From an uncultured bacterium (lineage in GTDB: Bacteria; Bdellovibrionota_C; UBA2361; SZUA-149; CALKYB01): 7,371 bases of DNA. A model generated the notes under the pieces. It saw only the letters and a program-made list of their open reading frames with translations, was not told the origin of the DNA and did no database searches. Where the stretch lies: NCBI GenBank assembly GCA_938022485.1, contig CALIEE010000213.1:1-7371 (forward strand), given 5' to 3'. Shown here in pieces: positions 5,385 to 7,371 of the stretch. Every line of letters starts with the position of its first letter. The first letter of the stretch is position 1. A program made the translations under genes and the position numbers.

Positions 5385-7277
5385 ATGATTTTTAAAAGAG
5401 CAAAAGAAAGCCAAGTCTCCAGAGGAATTGAGAGCTGCCGAGCCTTAAGATTAAGGAGTCAAAAACCATTGAAAAACTCTTCGACTACTCCCTCTAAGCC
5501 AGTTCATTCTAGCCTAACCTTAAGATTGATATTCCTTCACATCTTAATTGTTTCCTCGGGCGCATTCTTAGCTCAAAACCTCTATCGTTTACAGGTTAGT
5601 GAGACAGGGCAATGGGTTAAGCTTGGAGATCGTCAGCATAACACTTCGAAAAAAGTTAAAGGGGCAAGAGGGCAAATCACTGACAGATATCAGCGTCCTT
5701 TGGCTATATCGGTTAGGTCTTACGATGTGGGAGTGAATCCTAAGAGGGTGAAAGACCTCCCGGCTTTGTCCTCAAGGCTTGAGAAATTAGGTAATCTTTT
5801 TCAGCCTGCTCGTTTAGAGCTCCTTAGTAAAAAAAGAAAGTTTTTTTGGCTGGCTCGAGGTCTTCACCCTGAGTTAACCAAAGATTTTCAACTTTCAAGA
5901 ATAAAAGGGCTTAATCTGATCCCGAGGTTTCAGCGAGTATACCCGCAAGGAGACCTAGCTTCCTCACTTCTTGGTGTTGTGGGTCGTGAAGGAAATGGTT
6001 TGGCTGGTATGGAAAGAATTCTTGAAAAAAGTTTGGAAGCCGATTCAAGGGTTCTTAAAGTGGAAAGAGATGCGCGAGGAAGACTTGTAAGTAAGCTGGC
6101 TGGAAATGTTGAGCCGCTTAAACCGGAAGTTTCAAATGGACAGGGAGTAGCCTCAGAAAGGAATGATAGATTCAGAGATGAGGGAGCACGAGTTTCTCTT
6201 ACTGTAGATTCTGTTTTACAGCGATTTTTAGAAGAAGAGCTAGACGTTGCCAGAGAAGAGAGCCAAGCGGCTCAGGCCATGGGTCTTATGATGGATGCTG
6301 ATAGCGGAGAAATTCTTAGCGTTGCTCAAACTAAACGCTTCAATCCAAATAGTTCAAAGGGACTAGACCCTGATTTTTTAAAGAACTCTGTTTTTCAAGA
6401 CCAACTTGAACCTGGCTCTACACTAAAGCCATTGGTTCTAGCTGAAGCCTTGGAGAGACGATACCTCGGCGATCGAGAGTTGATCGATTGTCAGAAAGGT
6501 AAGATGAAAATTGGGAAACATACTATTAGGGATGTACATCGAGAGAGGCTTCTTTCGGTAGAAGATGTTGTGATTAGTTCTTCAAATGTAGGGATGATTA
6601 AGATTGCTGAAAGAATGGGCAAAGAAGTTGTTTGGGGTGGTCTAAATAAACTAGGTTTCGGTAAGTCTTCAGGGCTAGGTTGGCCAGGTGAAGGTGTAGG
6701 CATACTTAGGAAGCCTGAGCGATGGAAAGATATAGATCTTGCTACAGCATCCTTTGGTCATGGCTTAGCTGTTACAATGGTTCAAATGGCTAGGGCCTAC
6801 AGCGCTATTGCTAATGGCGGCTTCCTACCATCTCCTTCGCTTCTGCTGAACTCTTCGAATAATGGTGCCGCTGAAAAAAGAGTGTTTTCGCCTTCAACGG
6901 TTTTTCGAATTAAGGAAGTTTTACGCGGTGTAGTTGAGAGTGAGAAAGGAACAGGTAAAAACGCAAAGGTGGAAGGGATTGAGGTTTACGGTAAGACAGG
7001 GACCTCTCATAAGCCTAAAGTCGACGGACGTGGCTATGATAAAGACAAAGTCATATCCTCTTTCATTGGTTTTGCGGAAGGTAGTAAAATAGGGGTTGAT
7101 CGAAAGCTAGTCCTGTATGTCATTGTTGACGAGCCTTCAGTTGAAACCCGCTGGGGTGGGACGCTAGCAGCCCCAGTGTTCTCTCGTGTCATATCTAGGT
7201 CAATGCAGTACCTAGCTTCCATGACCGGCTCAAAACAAAAAGCACTTCAAAGGCTGGAGAGCCCTCAGGGAGTTTAG
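5385..7277 (+). CDS. ftsI: septal peptidoglycan transpeptidase FtsI (penicillin-binding protein 3 type)
   Basis: A class B penicillin-binding protein that cross-links septal peptidoglycan by D,D-transpeptidation, with FtsW as partner, and is the target of beta-lactams. From the ATG at 5385 it has 630 residues (641 if TTG at 5352 is used). Order: a basic cytoplasmic tail, one membrane helix (about 44-64), then the dimerisation domain with RGQITDRYQRPLA and a later YPQGDLASSLLGVVG block. The transpeptidase domain follows, with all three active-site motifs: Ser345-x-x-Lys348 (GSTLKP), Ser399-Ser-Asn401, and Lys537-Thr-Gly-Thr540. There are no PASTA repeats. It is somewhat longer than E. coli FtsI (588), mainly from the longer tail and a charged insert near 240-270. 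It follows ftsL by 35 bases in the same transcript. Confidence 0.96.
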   Translation: MIFKRAKESQVSRGIESCRALRLRSQKPLKNSSTTPSKPVHSSLTLRLIFLHILIVSSGAFLAQNLYRLQVSETGQWVKLGDRQHNTSKKVKGARGQITDRYQRPLAISVRSYDVGVNPKRVKDLPALSSRLEKLGNLFQPARLELLSKKRKFFWLARGLHPELTKDFQLSRIKGLNLIPRFQRVYPQGDLASSLLGVVGREGNGLAGMERILEKSLEADSRVLKVERDARGRLVSKLAGNVEPLKPEVSNGQGVASERNDRFRDEGARVSLTVDSVLQRFLEEELDVAREESQAAQAMGLMMDADSGEILSVAQTKRFNPNSSKGLDPDFLKNSVFQDQLEPGSTLKPLVLAEALERRYLGDRELIDCQKGKMKIGKHTIRDVHRERLLSVEDVVISSSNVGMIKIAERMGKEVVWGGLNKLGFGKSSGLGWPGEGVGILRKPERWKDIDLATASFGHGLAVTMVQMARAYSAIANGGFLPSPSLLLNSSNNGAAEKRVFSPSTVFRIKEVLRGVVESEKGTGKNAKVEGIEVYGKTGTSHKPKVDGRGYDKDKVISSFIGFAEGSKIGVDRKLVLYVIVDEPSVETRWGGTLAAPVFSRVISRSMQYLASMTGSKQKALQRLESPQGV

Positions 7278-7371
7278 AGAGCTTTTTAGTAGTTTCTTTT
7301 CGATTTTGTTTTTGTGGAAAACTAGTTAGATTGGCCTTATTGTTTCAAAGTTAGGGTCAAAGACCCGTAAA
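7278..7371 (+). other. intergenic stretch after ftsI, running out of the window
   Basis: A T-rich stretch with no start codon leading to an open frame before the edge. The inverted repeat GGGTC (7354-7358) and GACCC (7362-7366) with an AAA loop lies at the end. In most dcw clusters murE follows ftsI at once; here at least 94 bases separate them. A terminator or a secondary promoter is possible but cannot be judged from what is visible. Confidence 0.4.

Noticed and set aside
6491..7222. Two minus-strand frames inside ftsI
   Set aside because: They are shadows opposite the transpeptidase domain with no supporting signals.

Overview
The window reads as chromosomal DNA of a Gram-negative bacterium with a moderate, slightly AT-leaning base composition. 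The right half (about 3480-7277) is the start of a division and cell wall (dcw) cluster in the classical order mraZ, rsmH, ftsL, ftsI, all on the + strand and tightly packed. The FtsL-type protein and the FtsI-type transpeptidase without PASTA repeats fit a proteobacterial or deltaproteobacteria/Bdellovibrionota-like lineage. The exact taxon cannot be fixed from the sequence alone.

Layout: 1-433 holds the possible tail of an upstream gene, a terminator-like hairpin, a 12-codon mini-ORF behind a perfect AGGAGG, and an imperfect hairpin. 434-1999 (+) encodes an acyl-CoA dehydrogenase family flavoenzyme. 2000-2154 is a convergent intergenic gap with several hairpins. 2155-2490 (-) encodes a small protein resembling the N-terminal domain (domain I) of the replication initiator DnaA, without the rest of DnaA. 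2698-3039 (-) encodes a 113-residue protein of unknown function, followed by a textbook terminator with a UUCG loop (2645-2673). 3040-3528 is the divergent intergenic region; at its right end lie a likely extended -10 promoter and three TGGG boxes at exact 10-bp spacing, which match the known MraZ operator. From 3529 the dcw genes follow, and the window stops shortly after ftsI, where murE would usually come next.

In function, MraZ is the cluster's DNA-binding regulator. RsmH methylates 16S rRNA. The FtsL-like protein is a small membrane divisome subunit, and FtsI is the septal peptidoglycan transpeptidase. The acyl-CoA dehydrogenase has no visible functional link to this cluster. The two small minus-strand genes each have an inverted repeat where a promoter -35 element would lie. 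No mobile element, CRISPR array, tRNA or rRNA was seen. The items most worth a second look are the free-standing DnaA domain I-like protein, the unusual mraZ start region, and the mini-ORF plus hairpin leader before the acyl-CoA dehydrogenase gene.
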